A DNA stretch of 43,455 nucleotides from Vicinamibacteria bacterium (GCA_022821235.1 JAJEEA010000526.1:1-43455), one strand, 5' to 3'. Positions 28,078 to 36,629 are shown, counted from the stretch's first letter. Notes: a model not told the origin generated them from the letters alone. A program made the numbers and translations.

Positions 28078-29250
28078 TCACGAGCGGCCGCGCAGCTCGC
28101 CGGCCATCTCGCGGACGCCGATGGCCTCCACGCTCTCCGACAGCGGGTAGTGGTCGTCTCCGGCGTGCACGACGAAGGCGCGCGCGGGCTCGAGGTCCTC
28201 GCACGAGAGGTGGAACCCGCGGCCGACCCGGGCCGACAGCGAGCGCTTGATCTCGACCGCCCAGCGCGCGCCGTCGGCGTGCTCGACGACGAGGTCGATC
28301 TCGGCGCCGGCGCTGGTCCGGTAGAAGTGGGGCCGCGCCCGCGGGGGCAGCACCGGGATCAGCGTCTCGACGACGTAGCCCTCCCAGCTCTCGCCGACCA
28401 CCGGATGCCCGGCGAGCTGCTCCAGCGACCCGATGCCGAGCAGGGCGTGCACGAGGCCGCTGTCGCGCACGTAGACCTTGGGCGCCTTCACGAGGCGCTT
28501 GCCGACGTTGGCGTGCAAGGGAGGCAGCCGGCGCACCAGCAGCAGGTCGACGAGGAGATCGACGTAACGGGTCACCGACTGCGCGCTCGCCTCCAGGGCC
28601 CGCGCCAGAACCGAGGCGTTCAGCGTGGTTCCCTGGCGGTGCGCGAGCATCGTCCACAGCCGGTCGAGGGTCGTGGCGGGCACGCGCGGCCCGAAGGCCG
28701 CGACGTCGCGCTCCAGATAGGTGCGGATGAAGTCGCGGCGCAGCGCCAGGCTGTCCTCGTCGCTCCCGGCCAGGAAGCTGTCGGGAAAGCCGCCCCGCAA
28801 CCAGAGCCTCTCGCGCGATGCCCGGGTGTCTTCCACTTCCAGCGGCGAGAGCGGCGCCAGGTCGATGTAGGCGATGCGCCCGGCCAGCGTCTCGCCCGAC
28901 TGGCGCAGCAGGTCGATCGACGCCGATCCCAGGATGAGGAACCGGCCCCGGCCCTTCCCCCGGCGCCGGCCCCGGTCGATGACGCCCCGCAGCGTCTGGA
29001 ACAGCTCGGGCATCCGGTGGATCTCGTCGAGGATGACGAGTCGGTCCTCCACGTTGTCGAGGAACAGCGCGGGCTCGGCGAGCCGGTTGCGGTCGTCGCG
29101 GTCCTCCAGGTCGAGGTAGAGCGCGTCGCGCGACCGCGCGATCTCGAGGGCGAGCGTCGTCTTGCCGACCTGCCGCGGTCCGATCAGCCCCACCGCGGCC
29201 TGACGCTCGAGGGCGTTCTCGACGTCGGACGTGACGATTCGGGAGATCAT
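28078..29250 (-). CDS. AAA_14/DUF4143 ATP-binding protein (390 aa)
   Basis: N-terminal AAA_14: AAVGLIGPRQVGKTTLALEIA (Walker A), DALYLDLED, DRLVILDEIHRMPELFQTLRGVID (Walker B), RFLILGSASIDLLRQSGETLAGRI. The C-terminal DUF4143 part includes YVRDSGLVHALLGI, HPVVGESWEGYVVE and the PD-(D/E)xK-like FYRTSAGAEIDLVVEH...WAVEIKRS. Proteins of this build are widespread, mobile and of unknown role; nuclease-like folds are predicted for the C-terminus. ATG 29250 sits directly beside a 37-bp palindrome with an embedded promoter, so the message may be leaderless and strongly repressed. A 66-codon frame follows 1 nt downstream but has no recognisable domain. Confidence 0.82.
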   Translation of the reverse strand: MISRIVTSDVENALERQAAVGLIGPRQVGKTTLALEIARSRDALYLDLEDRDDRNRLAEPALFLDNVEDRLVILDEIHRMPELFQTLRGVIDRGRRRGKGRGRFLILGSASIDLLRQSGETLAGRIAYIDLAPLSPLEVEDTRASRERLWLRGGFPDSFLAGSDEDSLALRRDFIRTYLERDVAAFGPRVPATTLDRLWTMLAHRQGTTLNASVLARALEASAQSVTRYVDLLVDLLLVRRLPPLHANVGKRLVKAPKVYVRDSGLVHALLGIGSLEQLAGHPVVGESWEGYVVETLIPVLPPRARPHFYRTSAGAEIDLVVEHADGARWAVEIKRSLSARVGRGFHLSCEDLEPARAFVVHAGDDHYPLSESVEAIGVREMAGELRGRS

Positions 29251-29287
29251 CCTTGAAATTTATCCACGTTGTGGACAATTTACAAGG
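29251..29287 (-). promoter_or_regulatory. 37-bp palindromic operator over a sigma-70-type promoter
   Basis: The two 17-bp arms, CCTTGAAATTTATCCAC and CCTTGTAAATTGTCCAC (read on opposite strands), match at 14 of 17 positions around a GTT centre. On the minus strand TTGTAA (29280-29285) and TAAATT (29257-29262) are spaced 17 bp like -35 and -10 boxes. The palindrome ends at the ATG of the DUF4143 ATPase gene, so a bound protein would block transcription. Confidence 0.65.
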
Positions 29288-29746
29288 TAAACGCCCATCG
29301 AGGACTCGACGGCGCCACCACCGCGTCGGGGCCGCCCCGCCGGGTCGGCGGTGCCGCGCCCGGTCGATCGCCCGCCACTTGTCACGCCGCCGCGCGCGAG
29401 GCGCGACTCGGGGGAACAGGCGATCCGCGATGCGGTCGAACGCGGCGGCGAGGTCCGCCGGCACGCCGTCGAGCTCGAACGCGTTTCGCAGTGGCATGGC
29501 CCCCGTCGCGCCGGCTCCGCAAGAACCGGCCCCCGACCCGCCGATTGCCGCCCGCCCGGGGCTCCATCGGCGCAACGTCAGCGGCGCCACGAGCCGGAAC
29601 GACGCGTGCAATCACCGTCGGCGTACTGTAGGCCGATGCGCCCATGTTGACCTCGGCCAGCAGCTCCGTCCCGGTGCCCGCCCGTCGCGGTTGACACGCC
29701 GGTCGAAGGCGCACACCATGACGGCTCATCCACCGGGAGGCCAGAG
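29288..29746. other. Intergenic region upstream of the amidohydrolase
   Basis: About 460 bp with short Arg-rich frames on both strands but no recognisable protein, RNA or repeat. A ribosome-binding site (GGGAGG, 29735-29740) precedes the amidohydrolase. I see no clear promoter. Confidence 0.35.
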
Positions 29747-30931
29747 ATGCTGATGAATCGACGCCAGTTCGTCCGGGCCGCGGCCGGGGCCGCCGTCGGC
29801 GCCCGCGCGACCGGCCTGCTCGCGCAGTCGTACGACATGGTCGTCAAGGGCGGACGCGTCCTCGATCCTTCGCTGCACGTCGACGCGGCCCTCGACGTGG
29901 CCATCGCCGGCGGGCGCATCCGGGCGGTCGAAGCGGACATTCCCGCCGGCGGGGCGGAGATCGTCGACGCGCGCGGCCGCTTCGTCGTCCCGGGCCTGAT
30001 CGACGTCCACACCCACTACGCGCGCGAGCCGGAGGGCCCGCAGATCTGCCTCGAGGACGGGGTGACGGCGTGGGTCGACGCGGGGTCGGCGGGGGCCGAC
30101 GACATCGACCCCCAAGTGGTCGTCGCGCGGGCGGCGCCCCAGCAGGGCCGCATCCTGGTGAACATCGGGCGCGCCGGCATCCTGCCCGGCGGCGACACCA
30201 TGGACCTCGACCTCGCCGACGTCGACGCCGCGAGGAGCGCCATCGAGCGGCACCGCGACATCGTCGTCGGGGTCAAGGCGCGGCTGACCGAGGGCGTCGC
30301 GGCCGACGACGTCGAGGTCCTGCGCCGCGCCCAAGCCGCGGCCTCGGCCTTCGGCCTGCCGGTGATGATCCACATGGGCCAGACGGCGTCGCCGCTCTCC
30401 ACCCTGCTCGATCTGCTGAAGCCCGGAGACGTCGTCACCCACATGCTCGCCCCGCCCCCGAACGCCATCGTCGACGACGCCGGCCGCATGGACCCGGCGG
30501 TGCTCGAGGCGCGGCGCCGGGGCGTGTGGTTCGACGTCGCCAACGGGCGGGTCGGCCACGTGCGGTGGGACATCGTCGACCAGGTCATCGCGGCGGGCTT
30601 CTGGCCCGACACCATCTCGACCGACGGCAACACCACGAGCCGGTCGGTGGCGGGGGTCGTGGACCTGCCCAACGTCATGTCGAAGTTCCTGAACGCGGGG
30701 ATGCCGCTCGACGAGGTGGTGGCGTGCGCGACCGTCAACGCCTCGCGCGTCTTCCCCCACCTGAACGACCGCGGCACCCTGCACGTGGGGGCGCGGGCCG
30801 ACCTGACGCTGCTCGACCTGCGGGTGGGCGTCTTCGACTTCGTCGACAACTACGAGAACGTGCGGACCGACCGGCAGCGCCTGTTCCCGGCCGGGACGGT
30901 GCTCGGCGGGCGGTGGATTCCGCGCGGGTAG
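29747..30931 (+). CDS. Tat-exported amidohydrolase/deacetylase-family metallohydrolase (394 aa)
   Basis: A twin-arginine signal (MNRRQFVRAAAGAAVGA) is followed by an amidohydrolase fold: YDMVVKGGRVLDPS, GRFVVPGLIDVHTHYARE (metal ligands His88 and His90), VGVKARL (carbamylated-Lys candidate 177), MIHMG (His209), VTHML (His232) and STDGNT (Asp293). The closest type is the deacetylase-like amidohydrolase subgroup related to dihydroorotase. These cleave amide or ester bonds using one or two metals. The substrate cannot be read from sequence. Start ATG 29747 has GGGAGG 6 nt upstream; ATG 29753 is also possible. It is followed by a repeat-filled spacer. Confidence 0.82.
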   Translation: MLMNRRQFVRAAAGAAVGARATGLLAQSYDMVVKGGRVLDPSLHVDAALDVAIAGGRIRAVEADIPAGGAEIVDARGRFVVPGLIDVHTHYAREPEGPQICLEDGVTAWVDAGSAGADDIDPQVVVARAAPQQGRILVNIGRAGILPGGDTMDLDLADVDAARSAIERHRDIVVGVKARLTEGVAADDVEVLRRAQAAASAFGLPVMIHMGQTASPLSTLLDLLKPGDVVTHMLAPPPNAIVDDAGRMDPAVLEARRRGVWFDVANGRVGHVRWDIVDQVIAAGFWPDTISTDGNTTSRSVAGVVDLPNVMSKFLNAGMPLDEVVACATVNASRVFPHLNDRGTLHVGARADLTLLDLRVGVFDFVDNYENVRTDRQRLFPAGTVLGGRWIPRG

Positions 30932-31057
30932 GCGACAGTTGGGCACCGTGTCCAGCCGCGAGGACGGCCGGGCGGCAACGTGCCCGCGCCGCGCGTCACC
31001 ACGGAAGTGCCGCCGGGCGCATCAGCCGCCGCGGCGGAACTCCGCTTGGCGAAATAC

Positions 31058-31430
31058 GCGGCCGGCTGCATGGATCGCCCGCGGAGCACGGCGAGGGTTC
31101 CCGTCCGCCGACGCGGGTGAACCCAACGGCCCGCGACGGGAGCCGGGCCCAGTCGATGACATGCAGTGATGTAGGCGGCCGGCTGCATGGATCGCCCGCG
31201 GAGCACGGCGAGGGTTCCCGTCCGCCGGCGCGGGTGAACCCGACGGCCCGCGACAGGAGCCGGGCCCAGCCGATGACATGCAGTGATGGCAGCGACGTTC
31301 TGCCGCTCCGCCGCCGCAGGGCGAACCCAACGGCCCGCGACAGAAGCGGCGTCCGGCCGATGACGTCGGAGTGACGACGGCGCGGCGGGCGCCCAACGGC
31401 GCGCGACCGGAGCGGGTCGTCAGGAACCGT
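31058..31430 (+). repeat. 117-bp tandem repeat with decayed further copies
   Basis: Unit 1 (31058-31174) and unit 2 (31175-about 31290) are about 95 percent identical; both contain CTGCATGGATCGCCCGCGG and end in GATGACATGCAGTGATG. Partial copies continue at about 31309-31377 and 31380-31430, sharing the GAACCCAACGGCCCGCGAC-type core in degraded form. The array fills the 517-bp gap between the amidohydrolase and the FG-GAP protein gene. No coding potential is evident. Confidence 0.85.
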
Positions 31431-31448
31431 GCCGGGGAGGACAACAGC

Positions 31449-32645
31449 ATGACGCTACGATCTCGTCTGGAAGCGGCGACGCCGGCAGGCGTCGCGCTGC
31501 TGGTCTCGTCCCTACTGGCGGGCGCGCCCGGGCCGGTACACGCGCAGGAGGGTGCGGCCGGACCGCGGTTCGTGACGCACACCATCGCCGCCGAGCTCGC
31601 GAGCGGCTACCAGCCGGTGGTGGTCGACCTGAACCGCGACGGCCGGCTCGACGTCATCGCCCTGTCGACGCGCCTCGACGAGCTCGCCTGGTACGAGAAC
31701 CCCGGGTGGGAGCGCCACGTGCTGACCACGGGCCTGAACCGCGCCATCAACGCGGCGGCCCGCGACCTCGACGGCGACGGGATCCCCGAGCTGGTGGTGG
31801 CCCACGAGTTCGGCACCACGCACGGCAGCAGCCTCGGCGTCCTGTCCCTGCTGACCCATCAGGGCGACCCGACCGAGCCCTGGAGCATCCGCGAGATCGA
31901 CCGCACCCCGACCGTGCACCGCGTCCGGTGGGCGGACATCGACGGCTCGGGGCGCGACGTGCTGATCAACGCGCCCCTCTCCGGTCCCGCGGCAGAGGCG
32001 CCCGAGTACCGCGACGCCGTACCCCTCATCTGGTACCGGCCGGGCGACTGGGTGCGCCGGACCATCCCGGACGCCGGGCAGGGCGTGGTCCACGGGCTGC
32101 TCGTCAAGCCGTGGCAGGACCCCGACCGCGACACCGTGCTCAGCACGAGCTTCGCGGGCGTGCACCTGCACCAGTACATCGACGGCGAATGGATCGGCGG
32201 CACCATCGCCGCCGGCGACCCCGCCCCGTGGCCCCGCAGCGGCGCGAGCGAGGTCGAGACGGGGCGGCTCGGCGAAGCGACCTTCGTCACCACCATCGAG
32301 CCCTGGCACGGCAACCAGGTCGTCGTCTACCGCGAGGACGGCGACACGTGGACACGGCAGGTCATCGACCGCATCGGCAGCAGCCACACCATCGTCACCG
32401 CCGACTTCGACGGGGACGGCCGCGACGAGATCGCGACCGGCGACCGCGGCGACCCGCGCCGGCTCTATCTCTACACGGCGGCGGACCCGGCCGGCGACGC
32501 CTGGTCCCGCCAGGTCCTCGACGACGGCGACATGTCGCCCTCGGCCTGCGTGGCCGAGGACCTCGACGGCGACGGCCGGATCGACCTCATCTGCATCGGC
32601 GGCGGCACCGCGAACCTCAAGTGGTACCAGAACGTCTCGCCGTGA
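31449..32645 (+). CDS. Exported FG-GAP/VCBS-repeat protein (398 aa)
   Basis: A signal peptide (ending PVHAQ, about residue 36) precedes a seven-bladed-propeller-like protein with five visible calcium-binding D-x-D-x-DG loops: VDLNRDGRLDVI, RDLDGDGIPELV, ADIDGSGRDVLI, ADFDGDGRDEIA and EDLDGDGRIDLI. Such proteins are extracellular or periplasmic and mediate binding or carbohydrate interaction; no catalytic domain is visible. GGGGAGG about 8 nt upstream supports ATG 31449. The stretch after its stop holds a separate decayed gene. Confidence 0.8.
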   Translation: MTLRSRLEAATPAGVALLVSSLLAGAPGPVHAQEGAAGPRFVTHTIAAELASGYQPVVVDLNRDGRLDVIALSTRLDELAWYENPGWERHVLTTGLNRAINAAARDLDGDGIPELVVAHEFGTTHGSSLGVLSLLTHQGDPTEPWSIREIDRTPTVHRVRWADIDGSGRDVLINAPLSGPAAEAPEYRDAVPLIWYRPGDWVRRTIPDAGQGVVHGLLVKPWQDPDRDTVLSTSFAGVHLHQYIDGEWIGGTIAAGDPAPWPRSGASEVETGRLGEATFVTTIEPWHGNQVVVYREDGDTWTRQVIDRIGSSHTIVTADFDGDGRDEIATGDRGDPRRLYLYTAADPAGDAWSRQVLDDGDMSPSACVAEDLDGDGRIDLICIGGGTANLKWYQNVSP

Positions 32646-32693
32646 GCGTCGCTGTCATCGGGAACGACGACTGTTCAACTGCGAGGCGCATTC

Positions 32694-32982
32694 GTGGAGA
32701 TTCCGTGGCCGCAGCTCCCGACCGATGCTCCCTGGGTACTGCCATCGGACCGATTGATAATCGAGGCGTTCAAATGCGCGCTACGCGGACAAGCACGAAT
32801 CGGATTGTCGCACACCGTCATGCACGGGTCGCTTCACTGTCCAGACTCAACTGCTCCCTGAGCCGTTCATCGGCGATCCGAATGCGCGCGCGTACGTCCT
32901 CAACCTGAATCCCGGCTACTTCCAGGGAGAGGACGATGACTGGCAGGTAGCCGACGCACCTCATCACCCTCGTACCGTGTGA
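32694..32982 (+). pseudogene. Frameshifted fragment of a uracil-DNA-glycosylase-like protein
   Basis: Frame 1 reads VEIPWPQLPTDAPWVLPSDRLIIEAF...VMHGSLHCPD and stops; a second frame continues QTQLLPEPFIGDPNARAYVLNLNPGYFQGEDDDW and stops at 32982. LPEPFIGDPNA..YVLNLNPG is the motif that opens UDG-superfamily-like proteins with an LNPG loop. The rest of the protein (about 150 residues) is missing. One frameshift near 32845-32855 plus 3' truncation indicates a pseudogene. Confidence 0.5.
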
Positions 32983-32990
32983 GTTCCCAC

Positions 32991-33530
32991 CTATCGTGCG
33001 CGCGCTCCGCGGGCCGCGGTCGCGCGGTCGGCGATGGATACGACGGTCGAGGCGATCAGCGCGTACGCGGTGAGGCGGGCGGCCAGGAGCAGCATCGCCG
33101 TCACGCTCGGCACGGCCTCCAGCCGCGCCGCCGCGATCACGACCAGCGGGACGAAGTAGCCGATGCCGTTCCACCGGCCGATGGTGCTCATGCGCAGACG
33201 CTTCCGCCGGTGCACGACGTAGGAGTCGAAGACGTACTGGCCGAACGCGACGGCGACGAGGACCGGCAGCGCCGGGGGGACCGCGCCCGCCAGCGCCGCC
33301 CCGGTGAGCCCGGCGGTCACGAAGAGGCAGTCCGTCGCGTGGTCGAAGAGCTGGCCGGCGGGCGACGCGGTGCCCCGCCGGCGGGCGACGACGCCGTCGG
33401 CGTAGTCGGTGGCGAGGGCCACGGCCAGGAGCAGCGCGACGAGGCGGGGGTCGAGGAGGTCGGGCCGGGCGAAGGCGGCGGCCAATGGCGGGGCCAGCGC
33501 CAAGCGGACGCCGGTCAACAGGTGGGCCAT
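32991..33530 (-). CDS. CDP-alcohol phosphatidyltransferase family membrane protein (179 aa)
   Basis: The family motif D-x2-DG-x2-AR-x8-G-x3-D-x3-D is complete in TDYADGVVARRRGTASPAGQLFDHATD. About six hydrophobic helices surround it. Members transfer a phosphatidyl group from CDP-diacylglycerol to an alcohol in the inner membrane during phospholipid synthesis. The alcohol cannot be assigned. Length is within the normal range (170-230). It is next to, and convergent with, the UDG-like pseudogene. Confidence 0.82.
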   Translation of the reverse strand: MAHLLTGVRLALAPPLAAAFARPDLLDPRLVALLLAVALATDYADGVVARRRGTASPAGQLFDHATDCLFVTAGLTGAALAGAVPPALPVLVAVAFGQYVFDSYVVHRRKRLRMSTIGRWNGIGYFVPLVVIAAARLEAVPSVTAMLLLAARLTAYALIASTVVSIADRATAARGARAR

Positions 33531-33569
33531 CTCGGTTCCCAGGTGAACCGACCGCGTTGCCGTCCCGGC

Positions 33570-33962
33570 TCAGAAGAGTCGGAACGTCACGTCGTGGCCC
33601 GTCGACCGCGTCAGCTTGGCGTCGCAGGTCACGATCGAGCCTCCGAGAAGTTCCGCGAGCGCCACGTACGCGGCGTCGTACGCGGTCAGGACGTTGCGCA
33701 ACCGCCATATCGCGGGGCGTAGCGGCTCGTGTTCGTAGCGCGTGATCGCCAGCTTCCCGAGGTCCTCCAGCGCCTGCTCGGCCCGAGCGACCGTCAATCG
33801 GTTGGTCCGGTTGAATCGGCGAATCACGTGCAGCACTTCGATGTCGAGCAACTGGGGGGCTACGGTCGGTTGCCCGGACTCGATCAGGTGCTCCGCGATG
33901 GCGCCCCCCCTCGGCGTCGCCACGAGCATCTCCACGACGGCAGAGGCGTCCGCGACCACCAT
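33570..33962 (-). CDS. vapC: VapC-type PIN-domain toxin (130 aa)
   Basis: PIN fold with the acidic residues in place: VVADASAVVEML (first Asp, position 5), PQLLDIEVLHVIRR (Glu), LTAYDAAYVALAELLGG (Asp) and IVTCDAKL (Asp). These bind Mg and cleave RNA, often tRNA. It lies 29 bp downstream of the antitoxin gene in the same orientation. All four conserved acids are present, so this pair, unlike the vapBC remnant at 3623-3933, appears functional. Confidence 0.88.
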   Translation of the reverse strand: MVVADASAVVEMLVATPRGGAIAEHLIESGQPTVAPQLLDIEVLHVIRRFNRTNRLTVARAEQALEDLGKLAITRYEHEPLRPAIWRLRNVLTAYDAAYVALAELLGGSIVTCDAKLTRSTGHDVTFRLF

Positions 33963-33991
33963 GGCGCATCCGGCAGATGTCGACGGACGCC

Positions 33992-34219
33992 CTATTCGCG
34001 CTCGCGCAATTCGCGGATGACGTCGGCCGCCGACGGAACGAGATGAACCGGCTCTCTCGTTCGAAGGAGCTCACGAAACTCGCGCGGAGTCGGTCGCATC
34101 GCGAGCTTCTCCAACTCGGCGAGCACGAAGTCGGACAACGACGAGCCCTCGGTGGCCGCCTTCGCCTTGAGGACTCGATGGACTTCGACAGGAACGTTTC
34201 TTACCTGAAGCGTCGGCAT
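33992..34219 (-). CDS. vapB: VapB/FitA-type ribbon-helix-helix antitoxin (75 aa)
   Basis: MPTLQVRNVPVEVHRVLKAKAATEGSSLSDFVLAELEKLA is the typical FitA-like RHH DNA-binding half. The C-terminal PTPREFRELLRTREPVHLVPSAADVIRELRERE is the toxin-wrapping tail. ATG 34219 was preferred to ATG 34228 because homologues start MP..QVRNVP. It precedes vapC and would autoregulate through the CATGCAG palindrome at 34237-34251. Confidence 0.85.
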   Translation of the reverse strand: MPTLQVRNVPVEVHRVLKAKAATEGSSLSDFVLAELEKLAMRPTPREFRELLRTREPVHLVPSAADVIRELRERE

Positions 34220-34236
34220 GCACTCCATACTACATG

Positions 34237-34251
34237 CATGCAGTCTGCATG
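34237..34251 (-). promoter_or_regulatory. Palindromic operator of vapBC
   Basis: CATGCAG at 34237-34243 and CTGCATG at 34245-34251 form a perfect 15-bp dyad with a 1-nt centre, about 18 bp upstream of the vapB start. RHH antitoxins usually bind such short dyads. Confidence 0.6.
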
Positions 34252-34382
34252 TCCACGTCCCAATGCACCAGTCTCCCCGTCCGTAGCGGACCGATTCGCC
34301 GGACCGCCGAAGTCCTCGCCACCTCCACCCGCCGTCAACAACCCCGTCAAGGAAGAGAGCAGGATGGCAGCGTCAACCGTCC

Positions 34383-34480
34383 TCGGCCGAACAACTCGCG
34401 CTGCGCCCGCGGCCGGACGCGGCACCGATGAGGGCGTTGAAGGGATGACGAAGTTGCGCTTCACGAAGACGAACGCGGCA
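34383..34480 (-). repeat. Duplicate of the 3' end of the downstream membrane-protein gene
   Basis: Bases 34383-34480 align to 34501-about 34600 with a 118-bp period. Shared stretches include GATGAGGGCGTTGAA, and the copy would encode HPFNALIGAA where the gene encodes ILFNALIGAA. The stop codon of the gene (TCA on the plus strand) is TCG in the copy. Confidence 0.85.
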
Positions 34481-34500
34481 TCCACCCCCCGTTCTCGTCC

Positions 34501-35646
34501 TCAGCCGAACAGCTCGCGCTGGGCCCGCGGCCAGAAGGCGGCGCCGATGAGGGCGTTGAACAGGATGAAGAAGTTGTGCTGGACGAAGCCGAACGCCGCC
34601 ATCTGGCCCTCGTTCTCCGGGAACAGCACCACCCAGAAGGTGATGGCGGCGGCCCGCATCGGGGTCGGCACGGCGGCCGCGAAGAAGACCACCGGCAGGT
34701 AGCCGAGCAGGGCCAGGAACGAGGCGTCGACGCCGAACAGGTTCAGCGCCGTGGTGTAGACGACCACCGCGGCGAGAAGGGCCGGCGAGCGCAGGACCAG
34801 GAACAGGGCGTAGTGCCGGAGCTCGGCGGTCCTGAACGCGTGGAGGATGCGCCGGTCGCGCAGGCGGTTGCCGGGCAGGAGGGCGCCGCGGAAGTACAGC
34901 ACCCACACCGCGAACACCGGCACGGCCGCGAGGGCGAGCCCGGGGACGAGGCCGAACGCCGGGGGCAGCTCCGGCCCCGCGAGGTAGCCGACCGTGGCCC
35001 AGAACAGCAGGTAGAACACCTCGCAGAACATCACGAACAGCATCACCGAGCCGACTTCCCACCCCGGCACGCGGTGGCGCCGGTTCAGGTAGTAGGCCAT
35101 CGCGCCCTTGCCGATCTGCTCGTTGAAGACCGAGATGATGTAGGCGCTGGCCCGGACGGGCAGGATGTCGCGGTAGCGGATGGGGGCGACGAACCAGTTG
35201 AGGGCGCGGGTCACGACCAGGGTGTCGATGAGGAAGTAGAACCCCGAGTAGGCGACCATCAGCGCGGCCCAGGCCCCCCACCGGACGTTCTCGAAGACCT
35301 GCGCCATGTAGGCGGCGAGCGACAGGCCCTCGCGCGCCGCGGCGCCGTCGAGCCGGGTGTAGAGGTAGGCGAAGCAGGCGACGCCGAGGAGGAGAAAGGC
35401 GGCGCGACCGGCCCGGCCGCGCGCCGGGGGCGCGGCCGGCGCAGGCCCGCCGGACACGGCCGACGCGGTTTCGGGTGCGGGCTCGCCAGACGCAGCCGGG
35501 GCGGGCTCCGATGTGGGCTCGTCGGATGCGGCGGACGCGGTCTCCGGCGCCCGGTCGCCCGACGCGGCGGAGTCGACCTCGATCCCGGCAGGGACGGGGT
35601 CACCGGACGCGGCCGGCGCAGGCGTCACTTCGGGCGTGTCTGACAT
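34501..35646 (-). CDS. Polytopic membrane protein, LPG-synthase-TM/flippase-like (381 aa)
   Basis: Residues 1 to about 75 are a cytoplasmic Ala/Pro/Glu/Ser tail made of repeated AASG[ED]PAPETAS-like units. Eight or so hydrophobic helices follow: AAFLLLGVACFAYLYT, WGAWAALMVAYSGFYFLID, VMLFVMFCEVFYLLFWATVG and others. The SAYIISVFNEQIGKGAMAYYLNR segment resembles the loop of lysylphosphatidylglycerol-synthase transmembrane domains and related flippases; the resemblance is moderate. The start at 35646 lies inside the end of the upstream NAD-binding gene (22-nt overlap), so the two are probably co-transcribed. Its 3' end has been duplicated downstream. Confidence 0.6.
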   Translation of the reverse strand: MSDTPEVTPAPAASGDPVPAGIEVDSAASGDRAPETASAASDEPTSEPAPAASGEPAPETASAVSGGPAPAAPPARGRAGRAAFLLLGVACFAYLYTRLDGAAAREGLSLAAYMAQVFENVRWGAWAALMVAYSGFYFLIDTLVVTRALNWFVAPIRYRDILPVRASAYIISVFNEQIGKGAMAYYLNRRHRVPGWEVGSVMLFVMFCEVFYLLFWATVGYLAGPELPPAFGLVPGLALAAVPVFAVWVLYFRGALLPGNRLRDRRILHAFRTAELRHYALFLVLRSPALLAAVVVYTTALNLFGVDASFLALLGYLPVVFFAAAVPTPMRAAAITFWVVLFPENEGQMAAFGFVQHNFFILFNALIGAAFWPRAQRELFG

Positions 35647-36572
35647 AGCTTGTCCAGGGTAGCGGACAACGGGGTGAGGGTGATGCCCAGCTCGCCGTCC
35701 GCGTTCCGTTCGACCGTCTCGTCCGAGGTGATGACGTCGATCACGGCCGGCGTCAGGCCGCCGGTGCGGACGAGGCCGGCGAGGCCGGCGGCGAGCCGGG
35801 CCAGCCAGACCGAAGTAGAACGGATCGCGACCTCGCGGCCCAACCGGTCGGCCGTGCGCTCTATCAGCTCGCGGTGGGTGAGGGTCTCGGGTCCGACGAG
35901 ATCGCAGGTCCGCACCCCGGCCGCCGGCTGCTCGCAGCACCCCAGGATGGTACGGCACAGGTCGTCGACGTCGAGCGGGCGCAGCCGGTGCGCCCCGCCG
36001 CCGAGGACGCGCGCCGACGGCCCCGACGCCGCGGCGAGCAACGAGCGCCCGCCGGCCGTGCCGGGGCCGAGCAGCAGCGGCGTCCGGATGATGGTGGCGT
36101 CGAGGCCCGAGTCGGCGACGAGGCGCTCCGCCTCGCCCTTCGACCGGAAGTAGCCGTTCGGCGACCGTGGGTCGGCGCCGAGCGAGCTGACGAAGACGAC
36201 GTGGCGGGCACCCGCGCCTCGCGCCGCCTCGACCACCGCGCCGGTGACCTCGACGTTCCCCGACCGGTAGTCGGACGTCCGGCTCTCGAAGAGGATGCCC
36301 GCGAGGTGTACGACGACGTCCGAGCCGGCGAACGCCACGGTGAGGCTCTCGGGCCGGCCGTAGTCGACGACGCGAGGGGTGATGCGCGGCGACCGCGGCA
36401 GCCCGCCGACGACCTCCGGGCGCCGCACCGCGGCGACCGCGTCGAGCGCGTCCCCTTCCGCGACCTGCGCCAGCAACCCCGTCCCGACGGCGCTGTTGGC
36501 GCCGACGACCGCGATGCGCCCGCTACCCGCCTGCCCTACCGGGAGTTCCAGAAGAAGACCTCCAAGGTCCAA
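35625..36572 (-). CDS. NAD(P)-binding Rossmann-fold protein, NmrA/NDUFA9-like SDR (315 aa)
   Basis: The N-terminal Rossmann motif IAVVGANSAVGTGLLAQVA is followed by VVHLAGILF, VFVSSLGADPRSPNGYFRSKGEAERLV (Tyr-x3-Lys form of the SDR catalytic pair) and IIRTPLLLGPG. This is the pattern of atypical extended SDRs related to the complex I NDUFA9 subunit and NmrA. The substrate is unknown. No ATG or GTG lies near the start of the fold, so TTG 36572 is proposed without a clear ribosome-binding site. It overlaps the membrane-protein gene downstream. Confidence 0.75.
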   Translation of the reverse strand: MDLGGLLLELPVGQAGSGRIAVVGANSAVGTGLLAQVAEGDALDAVAAVRRPEVVGGLPRSPRITPRVVDYGRPESLTVAFAGSDVVVHLAGILFESRTSDYRSGNVEVTGAVVEAARGAGARHVVFVSSLGADPRSPNGYFRSKGEAERLVADSGLDATIIRTPLLLGPGTAGGRSLLAAASGPSARVLGGGAHRLRPLDVDDLCRTILGCCEQPAAGVRTCDLVGPETLTHRELIERTADRLGREVAIRSTSVWLARLAAGLAGLVRTGGLTPAVIDVITSDETVERNADGELGITLTPLSATLDKLCQTRPK

Positions 36573-36584
36573 ACGATAGCACGC

Positions 36585-36629
36585 GGGCCGCCGGCTCCCG
36601 CGTCACCGCCCCGGGCCGCCGGCTCCCGC
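36585..36629 (-). repeat. 17-bp exact direct repeat at the end of the OLD-like gene
   Basis: GGGCCGCCGGCTCCCGC occurs at 36585-36601 and 36613-36629 (period 28 bp). The second copy lies inside the last codons of the OLD-like gene and the first just beyond its stop at 36603, another 3'-end duplication. Confidence 0.85.

Noticed and set aside
29251-29287. Possible replication origin because of two DnaA-box-like 9-mers
   Set aside because: Only two boxes, arranged as one palindrome over a promoter, with no AT-rich unwinding region and no dnaA, dnaN or parAB nearby.
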